Program-made: the position numbers and the translations under genes
Part shown: piece by piece, positions 8,845 to 16,715 of the stretch
Layout of the letters: each line of letters begins with the position of its first letter
Numbering within the stretch: the first letter of the stretch is position 1
The notes under the pieces: generated by a model
What the model was told of the DNA's origin: nothing
Databases searched by the model: none
The model's input: only the letters and a program-made list of their open reading frames with translations
Assembly (NCBI GenBank): GCA_024644875.1
Contig: JAHEGY010000005.1
Span: forward strand, 21,240-85,239
Source of the DNA: Cyclobacteriaceae bacterium
GTDB lineage: Bacteria; Bacteroidota; Bacteroidia; Cytophagales; Cyclobacteriaceae
Reading direction: 5' to 3'
DNA length: 64,000 nucleotides

Positions 8845-9831
8845 TTAATGCCATAATGTTTCCAGCAGCTGTTTATCAACATCTCTCAGGGTTCCTTCAG
8901 GTGATATTGAGCAATTCAATACCAGGTTTGCCTCATGTCGGCCTGCCAATTCAAGCCACCGGTAAATCCTTTCCTGTTCCGGGCAGGATTCATCATTTTC
9001 ATGCCAATACCAGTTGCCGGGATTAAACTTCCCGGAATCCTTTCCGGAAAGGTTCATAGTAATCTCCAGTGGAAGATAAGATTCCCTCCCCTGCCATTCC
9101 CAGAATTTCTCATCTACCACCACATAGGATACATTCACCCCGGACCTGGCATCCACAGGATGAAGCGGGACACCCACGAAATCGTTGGTAGCATCGTTCA
9201 ATACGATGCATTCAGGTTGCCAGTGCTTAATATTTCTGTACAGATAATCCATTTTTAACCTGAATGCCCCTTCATTTCTCCAGGCAAGTATGAAGTCCGT
9301 TGGTGACAGGTTCCAGCCACTGGATTGTTTCTCCCAGAAACCGTCAAACCACAACTCAACGACTTCCCCGTAATTGTTAAGAAGCTCATTTATTTGAAGA
9401 AATATCAATTCGGCAAACCGTTCATCGTCCTTATAATATGAAGTATAAGAATCCAACAAGGAATAATATAGGCCTAATTTCAAGCCATTTTTAGAACACT
9501 CCTCTGCCAGAATATTTAAAATATCACGGTTGAACGGCGTATTCATGATGTTATAAAAGCCATGCTGAGTATTCCAGTTACAAAATCCATCATGATTTTT
9601 GGCAGTGAACACACAGTATCGCATTCCCGCATCTATTACTGTATTTACCCATTCTGCAACGTTTAACTTATCAAGCGTAATTATTGATGGATCGAGAGAT
9701 CCATTGCTGGATTCGACGTCATAAAAGGTGTTAATACCCAGTGTAAGCCTTGCACCAAACTGGTAATCCATCCATTTCCTTTGAGCGGCGGTGAGTTCTT
9801 CCGGTATACGCAATGTGGATTTTTTCTGCAT
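8845..9831 (-). CDS. GH29-family paralog 1, cytoplasmic, active site altered
   Basis: A 328-residue GH29 homolog without any signal peptide, last of three tandem paralogs. The nucleophile Asp163 is kept (VELWFDGFW), as is one His of the HH pair (AKNHDGFC, Asn79-His80). Other fucose-binding positions are lost: FxHxG has become FGARLTLG (His to Thr30), and the Glu-Trp pair is Glu40-Ser41. It still ends with LVLNCSISPEGTL like true GH29 domains and lacks a C-terminal beta domain. It may have a changed specificity or be a non-hydrolytic binder. It starts 2 bases after the stop of paralog 2, so the triplet is one operon. Confidence 0.85.
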   Translation of the reverse strand: MQKKSTLRIPEELTAAQRKWMDYQFGARLTLGINTFYDVESSNGSLDPSIITLDKLNVAEWVNTVIDAGMRYCVFTAKNHDGFCNWNTQHGFYNIMNTPFNRDILNILAEECSKNGLKLGLYYSLLDSYTSYYKDDERFAELIFLQINELLNNYGEVVELWFDGFWEKQSSGWNLSPTDFILAWRNEGAFRLKMDYLYRNIKHWQPECIVLNDATNDFVGVPLHPVDARSGVNVSYVVVDEKFWEWQGRESYLPLEITMNLSGKDSGKFNPGNWYWHENDESCPEQERIYRWLELAGRHEANLVLNCSISPEGTLRDVDKQLLETLWH

Positions 9832-9833
9832 AT

Positions 9834-10850
9834 TTAGTTGGTTTCGAATCTCAGCAACACTTTTTCATCTTCCGGGCGAAGCCGACCATTTACCATAGGT
9901 CCGACATTCAGGACCAGGTTCGCCCCAAGTTTCTCGGCATTTTTCCGCCAATTTCTGATTTTCCACTTTTTTGCAATGGAATTATCAGACTGATGCCAGT
10001 ACCAGTTACCATCAACATACGCATCTTTACCTTTTTGCGAAAGGGTTGTCTCAATCTGTAAAGGTAGAAAAACATCTTTTCCAAGCCATTTCCAGATATT
10101 GTTGTTACTCTCCAGGTCCTCTCCTTTTTCTGCCGCCCGGCCATCAACGGGCAGTAAGGGCAAGCCCCTGAATAATCGGGTGGGATTATTGAATATCAGG
10201 CAATCTGGCTGGAGGGATTTACAAGTGGCATATAGATAATCCCATTTCCAGCGAAAAGCGCCTTCCCTTCTCCAGGTTTGTATAAACTGTTCAGGGGAGA
10301 CAGCGAATCCACTTTCTGCCTTCCATCCAAAATCCTGCCTGTGCCAGAATCCATCGAACCACAATTCAACCAGTGGTCCGTATTCAGTAAGAAGCTCATA
10401 GACCTGGTTTAAAATGTACTCATTGTAGACCTCATCCATGAGGGCTTTACTGAAAATATGGTTGTCCCATAAAGAATACGAGAAACCTACCTTCAGGCCA
10501 TATTTATTCGCACTGTTCACCAATTCAGCAAGGATGTCAGTTTTGAAAGGAGTATACTGAACCGTATAATTTGAATACTTACTGGGCCAGTTGCAAAATC
10601 CATCAACTGACTTTGCTATAATTACGATATATTTCATCCCGGAATTTCTGGCTGTCATACACCATTGATCTGTATCTACTGATTCCGCATTGAAACTTTG
10701 GAGGGGAAGATCTCCCTGACTGATTTCTACGCCATGAAAAGTGTTGATCCCGTAATGTACAAACATGCCAAATTTCAGTTCAAGAAATTGCTTCTGTGCC
10801 TTTGCTGGCAGTATTTCTACATTTTCCTGGGTAATACTAGCCTGTTTCAC
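9834..10850 (-). CDS. GH29-family paralog 2, cytoplasmic, active site altered
   Basis: A 338-residue GH29 homolog without a signal peptide, middle of the tandem triplet. It keeps the first active-site His (FVHYG, His32) and the nucleophile Asp166 in VELWFDGFWHRQ, but the conserved HH pair is Ser81-Val82 (AKSVDGFC) and the Glu-Trp pair is Glu42-Ile43. The C-terminus has LVLNVGPMVNGRLRPEDE, close to paralog 3. The gap to paralog 3 is 3 bases and to paralog 1 is 2 bases. The pattern of losses differs from paralog 1, which suggests independent divergence after duplication. Confidence 0.85.
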   Translation of the reverse strand: MKQASITQENVEILPAKAQKQFLELKFGMFVHYGINTFHGVEISQGDLPLQSFNAESVDTDQWCMTARNSGMKYIVIIAKSVDGFCNWPSKYSNYTVQYTPFKTDILAELVNSANKYGLKVGFSYSLWDNHIFSKALMDEVYNEYILNQVYELLTEYGPLVELWFDGFWHRQDFGWKAESGFAVSPEQFIQTWRREGAFRWKWDYLYATCKSLQPDCLIFNNPTRLFRGLPLLPVDGRAAEKGEDLESNNNIWKWLGKDVFLPLQIETTLSQKGKDAYVDGNWYWHQSDNSIAKKWKIRNWRKNAEKLGANLVLNVGPMVNGRLRPEDEKVLLRFETN

Positions 10851-10853
10851 AAA

Positions 10854-11987
10854 TCAATTATTTAAATCCTGCAAGACTTCCTCATCTTCAGGCCTTAACT
10901 TTCCAAGATAGTCGGGGCCGACATTCAATAAAAGATTAGCCCGTGCTGCCTTCGCCTTCTTCAAATGATCCATGATCTCTTCCTTTGACAGCGCGGAATG
11001 GTCCCATTCATGCCAGTACCAATTCCCGGAAGGAAACCTTTGATTCCCCTTGGCAGACATTGTTGTTTCGATCTGTAAAGGCATATATATTTCTTTCCCC
11101 AGCCAGTTCCAAATTTTCCGGTCATGCTCAAGATCGATATATCTTTCCCCTGTCCGGGCGTCCACCGGGAATAAAGGGACTCCCTTAAAAGCGCTTGTGG
11201 AATTATTCAGTAGCAGGCAATCCGGCTGTATACTTTTGACAAAATTATAGATGTGATCCATTTGCCACCGGTATGCTCCTTCCATTCTCCAAGCGTTGAT
11301 AAAATTTTCGTCACGTTCTTTAGGATCGGTTGTGCTTTCTTCCCCTTCCTGCGGGTCTTCACTGATTTTTGTCCATCCACTTTGTTGCCTTTTCCAGAAT
11401 CCGTCGAACCAAAGTTCCACGATGGGTCCGTATGTGGTCAATAATTCTTCCAGTTGGTTCTTAATAAAGTCAAGCATATGCCAATCATCATCATTTATGT
11501 AAGCTTGATGCTGGTCCCATAGGGAATAATAAAATCCTACTTTAAGACCAGATTTTTCGCAAGAATTTACGAGAGAGCCAACTAGATCACGCGTATATTG
11601 ACTCCTGGCAATGGTATAGTCTGTATATTTACTGGGCCAGAGACAGAATCCATCATGATGTTTGCAGACGATCACAATATATTTCATGCCGGCTTCCAGG
11701 GCTGTCCTGCACCAGTCCATGGTATTTAAACCGGTCGGATTTACCCTATAGGGATCTAAAGTGCCATCACTCCATTCTTTATCATAATAAGTATTTACAC
11801 CAAAGTGAATAAACATACCGAATCCGAGATCCATCCAGGATTTTTGCACATAGGAAGGACTTATTTCAAAATTAAACGCTGGGAATAATGAGGTTCCTCC
11901 AAATGATGGAGAGACCAGCGGTGCTGAAATTATTCCGGCTCCTGTTATACCGGCATTTTTTAAAAATGACCTTCTGTCCTTATTCAT
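10854..11987 (-). CDS. GH29-family paralog 3, Tat-exported
   Basis: A 377-residue alpha-L-fucosidase-family enzyme and first gene of the triplet. The N-terminus MNKDRRSFLKNAGITGAG is a Tat signal (RRSFLK). Unlike its two neighbours it has the full set of active-site positions: FIHFG (His61), Glu71-Trp72, CKHHDGF (His110-His111) and nucleophile Asp195 in VELWFDGFW. An insert at about 205-225 (EDPQEGEEST) is absent from the other two. It is therefore the only triplet member likely to be a standard fucosidase, acting in the periplasm. The operon's promoter should lie in the 390-base gap upstream, although no consensus element was convincing. Confidence 0.9.
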   Translation of the reverse strand: MNKDRRSFLKNAGITGAGIISAPLVSPSFGGTSLFPAFNFEISPSYVQKSWMDLGFGMFIHFGVNTYYDKEWSDGTLDPYRVNPTGLNTMDWCRTALEAGMKYIVIVCKHHDGFCLWPSKYTDYTIARSQYTRDLVGSLVNSCEKSGLKVGFYYSLWDQHQAYINDDDWHMLDFIKNQLEELLTTYGPIVELWFDGFWKRQQSGWTKISEDPQEGEESTTDPKERDENFINAWRMEGAYRWQMDHIYNFVKSIQPDCLLLNNSTSAFKGVPLFPVDARTGERYIDLEHDRKIWNWLGKEIYMPLQIETTMSAKGNQRFPSGNWYWHEWDHSALSKEEIMDHLKKAKAARANLLLNVGPDYLGKLRPEDEEVLQDLNN

Positions 11988-12145
11988 TGTTCCAAATCAA
12001 TTCAAACCAAGATTCGAACTAATTTAAAACAAATATTAATGAAAGGAAATTATATTTTTTTATTGTACGAATACAATCATTAAAAAGTGTTCGGCATATA
12101 TTAAAAATGCAAAAACAGATTCATTCATAAATCAAAGATCCGCAA

Positions 12146-12259
12146 TTACATTTCCTTTCTATTGACAGAAATGTTTTCTGCTTTTTTTTGAAACCTTTTT
12201 GATGCAATCAACATAATTGTCGATATTATGATTGCCGAGGTAATTATTAGAGGTGCCAT
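12146..12259 (-). CDS. Possible 37-residue membrane peptide
   Basis: In the 390-base gap between the fucosidase triplet and the oxidoreductase, the minus strand holds a complete small ORF from ATG at 12259 to TAA at 12146. It encodes a hydrophobic stretch (about residues 3-18, ITSAIIISTIMLIA) followed by a basic tail (KRFQKKA, NRKE), the usual layout of a single-span small membrane protein with its tail in the cytoplasm. There is no Shine-Dalgarno sequence, which is normal here. No homology can be judged. The remainder of the gap (11988-12145 and 12260-12377) is AT-rich with no other feature seen. Confidence 0.4.
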   Translation of the reverse strand: MAPLIITSAIIISTIMLIASKRFQKKAENISVNRKEM

Positions 12260-12377
12260 AGTGGTTAAAATTTTATAAATACCTGTTTATCAATAAATTA
12301 CATAGCCTTGTAAAAAGTAACACTTAAATTTAGGAAAATATTTCGAATAATCTAGGAAAAATTAAAAAAAATCATAT

Positions 12378-13364
12378 ATGTGTACAAAATCTTTTAAATG
12401 GGGTATTATGGGATGTGGTAATATCGCAGGTCAATTCGCCACTTCCCTGCAATCAGTTTCCGGCGCGGTATTACATGCTGTTTCTTCCCGCTCAGAAAAA
12501 AAGGCGAATTCATTTGGCCGTAAATACAATGCTATAAAGTCGTATGATGATTATGAAATGCTGGTACAGGATCCGGAAGTTGATGCCGTCTATATTGCCA
12601 CACCGCATAACCTGCATTTGGAAAATACTATGATGTGCCTGAAGCACAAAAAGGCGGTTTTATGTGAGAAACCCCTGACAGTCAATGCTATTGAGGCTAA
12701 AAAGTTGATTGAACAAGCCAGGAAAAGTGAAACTTTCCTGATGGAAGCCGTCTGGACCCGCTTTCTGCCTTCTACTGTAAAACTCAATCAACTGCTGAAC
12801 GAGGGGATCATAGGCACATGCCGGTTGGTGCAAGCCGATTTCGGGTATAACATGCCATTTGATGCAAGCCACAGGTCATATAATCCGGATCTGGCTGGTG
12901 GGGCCTTATTGGATGTGGGCATATATCCCATCAATTTTGCACAGATGATCTTCAGGGAGCTTCCACTGGAAATAAGTTCTGCCTTTGTTCCTTCAATTAC
13001 AGGCGTGGACGAGCAGTCAGCCTACATATTCAAATATCCTTCAGGCTCACTTGCCGTGATGAACTCAGCGGTAAATGTTGAAACCCAACATAATGCATGG
13101 ATTTATGGAAGTGAGGGATTTGTTCACATGCCTGATTTTTTTCACGCCACAAAAATTCATATTCAGGGAAAAGATGGAAAGTCTGATACCATATCTGTTC
13201 CTTTCGAATCGACCGGATATGGTTATGAAGCTATTGAAGTTATGAATTGTATTAATTCAGGGAAAATCGAATCCACGATTATGCCTTTATCCGAATCATT
13301 GGAAATCATGGAACTTATGGACACTATTCGAGGCCAGTGGGGATTAAAATATCCAGGAGAGTAA
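12378..13364 (+). CDS. Gfo/Idh/MocA-family NAD(P)-dependent oxidoreductase
   Basis: A 328-residue cytoplasmic sugar or polyol dehydrogenase. The Rossmann fold opens with GIMGCGNIAGQFA; further landmarks are YIATPHNLHLE, the catalytic Lys motif CEKPLTVNAIEAKKL (about 95-109), and GGALLDVGIYPINFAQ (about 173-188), which places it among dihydrodiol/1,5-anhydrofructose-type members. No Tat signal, in contrast to many Bacteroidota glycoside-oxidising members. It is divergent from the fucosidase block and may supply the oxidation step paired with the DUF1080 lipoprotein, or act on a released sugar. The short start MCTKSFKWGIMGCG makes the ATG at 12378 secure. Confidence 0.92.
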   Translation: MCTKSFKWGIMGCGNIAGQFATSLQSVSGAVLHAVSSRSEKKANSFGRKYNAIKSYDDYEMLVQDPEVDAVYIATPHNLHLENTMMCLKHKKAVLCEKPLTVNAIEAKKLIEQARKSETFLMEAVWTRFLPSTVKLNQLLNEGIIGTCRLVQADFGYNMPFDASHRSYNPDLAGGALLDVGIYPINFAQMIFRELPLEISSAFVPSITGVDEQSAYIFKYPSGSLAVMNSAVNVETQHNAWIYGSEGFVHMPDFFHATKIHIQGKDGKSDTISVPFESTGYGYEAIEVMNCINSGKIESTIMPLSESLEIMELMDTIRGQWGLKYPGE

Positions 13365-13372
13365 TTAGAACA

Positions 13373-13491
13373 GGCAAGCAATACTTAATGAAAAGGAATA
13401 CTTGTTGGCAAGCAATACCTACAGGCAAGCAATACTTAATGGAAAGGAATACTTGCTGGCAAGAAATGCCTGCTGGTTAACAATACCTATA
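13373..13491. repeat. Minisatellite of seven 17-bp units
   Basis: Immediately after the oxidoreductase stop lie seven contiguous 17-base units with consensus GGCAAGCAATACTTRCT. Starts are 13373, 13390, 13407, 13424, 13441, 13458 and 13475. Units 1 and 4 are identical; units 2 and 5 share a GGAAAGGAATAC-type core, so there is also a 51-base higher order (13373-13423 and 13424-13474 differ at few positions). There are no spacers, so this is not a CRISPR array. It does not lie in a recognised coding frame. Confidence 0.9.
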
Positions 13492-13603
13492 AGTAATTAA
13501 GATATATAATCCCAGTTTTTTTCAAAGACCCGAAGATATTCATTCAGCAAATTGATCAAATATCAGAATAGTGATATCTTTATTATCCATATTAATTCAT
13601 ATT

Positions 13604-14212
13604 ATGAAAGCGACATTTCTACTTTTTTTCTTTTGCATTTTTTTATTGACACCAGGCTGTAATAATGAACGTAAAGAAACCAATACAAATGACGAGGAGT
13701 TAGAAGAAATGGCTGTTGCCAAGGGGGATATGATCAGCCAGATCGCCCAGATGGCCCTGGCATCTAAATTAAAGGAAGTCGTACAGGAAGAAGGCATAGC
13801 CGAGGCGCTAAAATTTTGTAACGTTAACGCTTATCCTATAGTCGATTCATTAGAAGAAGTATACAATATTCAAGTTAAAAGGGCGAGTTCACGTACCAGA
13901 AATCCAGGGGACACCCCAAATAAAATGGAAGGAGAAATAATTGAAAAATACTCCCGGGATATTGCAAAAGGTTTTACACCAGAGGTTAAGATCATAATGG
14001 ATGATGACATGGCTCATTATTTCAAACCCATTATCCTCTCGGCAGAATTATGCCTGAAATGTCATGGACAGGTAGGTACGGATCTCCTGGACGAAAATTA
14101 TAAGATCATCAAGGAACTCTATCCGGATGATAATGCTACCGGTCATAATTTAGGTGATCTGAGAGGAATCTGGAGCATTTCATTTAAAAAAGATGCCCTT
14201 TCAAAAAATTAG
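13604..14212 (+). CDS. DUF3365 heme-binding lipoprotein
   Basis: A 202-residue periplasmic lipoprotein. The signal peptide ends in the lipobox LLTPGC (Cys19). The mature part matches DUF3365 (Tll0287-like, a PAS-like heme domain): AEALKFCNVNAYPIVDSL, VKRASSRTRNPGDTPN, and a c-type heme site CLKCHG at residues 150-155 followed by DLRGIWSISF. The family is thought to sense redox state or ligands through a covalently bound heme. ATG at 13604 is preferred to the GTG at 13571 because it starts the signal peptide exactly. It precedes the molybdoenzyme operon by 262 bases in the same direction and could sense or pass electrons for it (inference). Confidence 0.86.
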   Translation: MKATFLLFFFCIFLLTPGCNNERKETNTNDEELEEMAVAKGDMISQIAQMALASKLKEVVQEEGIAEALKFCNVNAYPIVDSLEEVYNIQVKRASSRTRNPGDTPNKMEGEIIEKYSRDIAKGFTPEVKIIMDDDMAHYFKPIILSAELCLKCHGQVGTDLLDENYKIIKELYPDDNATGHNLGDLRGIWSISFKKDALSKN

Positions 14213-14345
14213 TATTTTGATTAAGCCAAGCTGAATTTTAAATATTAAAACCTTTGGTCAGATTGATATCAAGCCGATAATTTTTCTGGCAATTGGATCA
14301 GACATTTTCATTCTTATTCATAATCTATCACAGATTAAAAGTTAC

Positions 14346-14379
14346 TGATAAATATCATGTTTAATTGTGATGCGAATCA
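14346..14379 (+). promoter_or_regulatory. Two FNR/CRP-like boxes, TGAT-N4-ATCA, spaced 22 bp
   Basis: Box A is TGATAAATATCA at 14346-14357 and box B is TGATGCGAATCA at 14368-14379. Both match the core TGAT-N4-ATCA of the FNR consensus (TTGAT-N4-ATCAA) perfectly, and their centres are exactly 22 bases apart, about two helical turns. They lie 96-129 bases upstream of the molybdoenzyme start. FNR-type control would fit an anaerobic respiratory operon. Confidence 0.55.
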
Positions 14380-14437
14380 GACATTCTGTACGATAAAAAA
14401 GGGACATTTGCACCAATACAAATATGTTGTTATCCTT

Positions 14438-14449
14438 ATATGATCATAT
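14438..14449. promoter_or_regulatory. 12-bp perfect palindrome upstream of molybdoenzyme gene
   Basis: ATATGATCATAT is self-complementary over all 12 bases and lies 25 bases before the ATG at 14475, near where the start of transcription should be. It may be an operator or part of the same regulatory region as the FNR-like boxes. A further palindrome TTGATATCAA is at 14263-14272. AT-rich palindromes also occur by chance. Confidence 0.3.
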
Positions 14450-14474
14450 GTTCATTTTATAACAAAAAACTAAT

Positions 14475-16715
14475 ATGAGATCCAATCGAAGGGACTTTAT
14501 AAAAATATCATCGATGGGTATCGGCGGGGCTGCAGTAGCTGCTCCGGCTTTTAACTGGGCTGAAGGAGCTATAAAAGCCGACAATAAGAAACCGGGTGCG
14601 GAGTACAAACGGACATCTACTTATTGTGAAATCTGTTTCTGGAAATGTGCCGGATGGGTATATTCAAACGACGAAGGACATATCTGGAAAATAGAAGGCA
14701 ATGCCGACGATCCTCATTGTAATGGGAGACTTTGCCCCAGGGGGACAGGCGGTGTAGGAATGTACAACGATACTGACCGTCTCAAGACACCACTGATCAG
14801 GAAAACGAAAAATGGCAAACAGGTTTTTGAAGAGGCCACATGGGATGAAGCCCTTGATGTGGTTGCTGAAAACCTGAAAAAAATCGCTAACGAACATGGT
14901 CCCGAGTGTGTAGCATTGTTTACTCATGGCTCAGGAGGTAAATTTTTTGGCGACTTGCTGAAAGCGACAGGCTCAACAAATATAACGGCACCATCTTTTG
15001 CACAATGTCGCGGGCCAAGAGAAACAGCATTCCTTGCTACCTATGGAGAAATTATTGCATCGCCGGAATTTACAGATATCAGAGACACCAAATGCCTGGT
15101 GCTGATCGGCTCTCACCTGGGAGAGAACATGCATAACGGCCAGGTTCAGGAAATGTCTGAAGCCATAGATAAAGGAGCTACTATTATTACAGTTGATCCA
15201 AGATATTCCACTGCAGCCAGCAAGTCCAAACACTGGCTTCCCATTAAACCTGCTACCGATCTGGCCTTGTTGCTGGCCTGGATAAACGTTCTGATAACTG
15301 AAGAATGGTACGATAAAGATTATGTGGAAAGATATACATATGGATTTGATCAGTTGAAAAACCATGTTCAGTCATTTACTCCTGAGTGGGCTTATGGCAT
15401 CACCACCCTGGCCCCTGAGATGATCAGAGAAACTGCAAAGGAAATGGCCAATGCCTCTCCGGCAGTTATCGTACACCCGGGAAGGCATGTCACATGGTAC
15501 GGGGATGATACACAACGATTGAGAGCTGTTGCCATATTAAATGCCCTGCTCGGTTCATGGGGCAGAAAAGGTGGCTTTTATTCACCTGAAAAAAAATCCC
15601 TCCCATCCTACCCGCATCCTGAATTCCCAAAACCAAAGCGGACCTGGCGGGATGCACATCCCGGGAAGTATAACCTGGCGCTGGAGGTTGTTTCCAATGA
15701 CATTTGTGATTCCACGATCCCTAGTCCTGACAGGGCATGTAATTTTAAAGGATGGATCGTTAATGGTACCAACCTGATCTCAACCCTGCCTGACCTGAAC
15801 AATACGCTTGAGGCAATTCAAAACCTGGAATTCATGGTGGTTATTGACACTATGCCTATGGAGATCACAGGCTATGCGGATGTTGTTTTGCCTGAATGTA
15901 CTTATCTTGAAAGATATGATTATTGCCGGACAGATCAGCACAGGGAACCTAACATTGCCCTGAGAATGCCGGCTGTTGAGCCAAAATATAACACCAAGCC
16001 CAGTTGGTGGATGGTCAAGAAACTGGCCAGTAAAATGGAACTTGATGATTTCTTCCCATGGAAAGATGTTGAGGAACTGCTGGACTGGCAGTTAAACCAA
16101 GTTGGATCTTCATTGGAAGAGATGAAACGCCTTGGGGTGAAAAAATTCCCAAGGGAATACGATGACCTGTATTTTTTCAAAAACCAGGAGGTCGAATTCA
16201 ATACGAACACCGGAAAAATTGAGCTATATTCTACTGACCTGGCAGCGGAAGGATTTGATCCTATGCCAGTATATACCAAACATAAGGAACCACCTCCAGG
16301 TTTTTATCGCCTGAATTATGGCAGGTCCCCGGCACATACTTTCAGCCGTACTGCGAACAATCCAAATCTCACAGATCTGGTAGATGAAAACGTTTTATGG
16401 GTTAATCCACAGGTAGCTAAAGACTGGAGTCTTAAAAACGGACAACCCATCTGGCTCGAAAACCAGGATGGCGTTAAATCAAAATTCCCGATAAAAGTGA
16501 GAATTACAGAACGGATCCGGTTTGACTCAGTATATATGGTACACGGATTCGGTCATTCTAACAAAAAGCTATCCAGGGCCTATGGTAAGGGAGTCAGTGA
16601 TTCAGAGTTGATCACCAAAGTGCTCCTTGATCCGGTCATGGGTGGAACAGGCATGCGTGGCAATTTTGTTACTTTCAAATTAGAGAATCCCAATGAAGAG
16701 GAGGTGATGTCATGA
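14475..16715 (+). CDS. Molybdopterin oxidoreductase, Psr/Phs-type catalytic subunit
   Basis: A 746-residue Tat-exported catalytic subunit of the polysulfide/thiosulfate reductase group (PsrA and PhsA are of about this length). The Tat signal is RRDFIK at 5-10. A [4Fe-4S] site follows with Cys51, Cys54, Cys58 and Cys87. Cys178 in SFAQCRGPRE occupies the Mo-ligand position. Later landmarks are GSHLGENMHNGQ, DPRYSTAASKSKHWLPIKPATD split over about 235-256, HPGRHVTWYGDD, and a C-terminal MopB-binding domain (RSPAHTFSRTANNPNL; VHGFGHSNKKLSRAYGKG). Its stop overlaps the start of the FeS subunit gene by 4 bases. Substrate choice among polysulfide, thiosulfate, tetrathionate or sulfite cannot be fixed from sequence, but the neighbours favour sulfur compounds. 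Confidence 0.92.
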   Translation: MRSNRRDFIKISSMGIGGAAVAAPAFNWAEGAIKADNKKPGAEYKRTSTYCEICFWKCAGWVYSNDEGHIWKIEGNADDPHCNGRLCPRGTGGVGMYNDTDRLKTPLIRKTKNGKQVFEEATWDEALDVVAENLKKIANEHGPECVALFTHGSGGKFFGDLLKATGSTNITAPSFAQCRGPRETAFLATYGEIIASPEFTDIRDTKCLVLIGSHLGENMHNGQVQEMSEAIDKGATIITVDPRYSTAASKSKHWLPIKPATDLALLLAWINVLITEEWYDKDYVERYTYGFDQLKNHVQSFTPEWAYGITTLAPEMIRETAKEMANASPAVIVHPGRHVTWYGDDTQRLRAVAILNALLGSWGRKGGFYSPEKKSLPSYPHPEFPKPKRTWRDAHPGKYNLALEVVSNDICDSTIPSPDRACNFKGWIVNGTNLISTLPDLNNTLEAIQNLEFMVVIDTMPMEITGYADVVLPECTYLERYDYCRTDQHREPNIALRMPAVEPKYNTKPSWWMVKKLASKMELDDFFPWKDVEELLDWQLNQVGSSLEEMKRLGVKKFPREYDDLYFFKNQEVEFNTNTGKIELYSTDLAAEGFDPMPVYTKHKEPPPGFYRLNYGRSPAHTFSRTANNPNLTDLVDENVLWVNPQVAKDWSLKNGQPIWLENQDGVKSKFPIKVRITERIRFDSVYMVHGFGHSNKKLSRAYGKGVSDSELITKVLLDPVMGGTGMRGNFVTFKLENPNEEEVMS

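Noticed and set aside
9834..11987. Pseudogene status for fucosidase paralogs 1 and 2
   Set aside because: Both frames are full length with intact ends and kept nucleophile; only specific active-site residues differ, which suggests divergence and not decay.
13373..13491. CRISPR array
   Set aside because: Units of 17 bases are contiguous with no spacers and there are no cas genes in the window.
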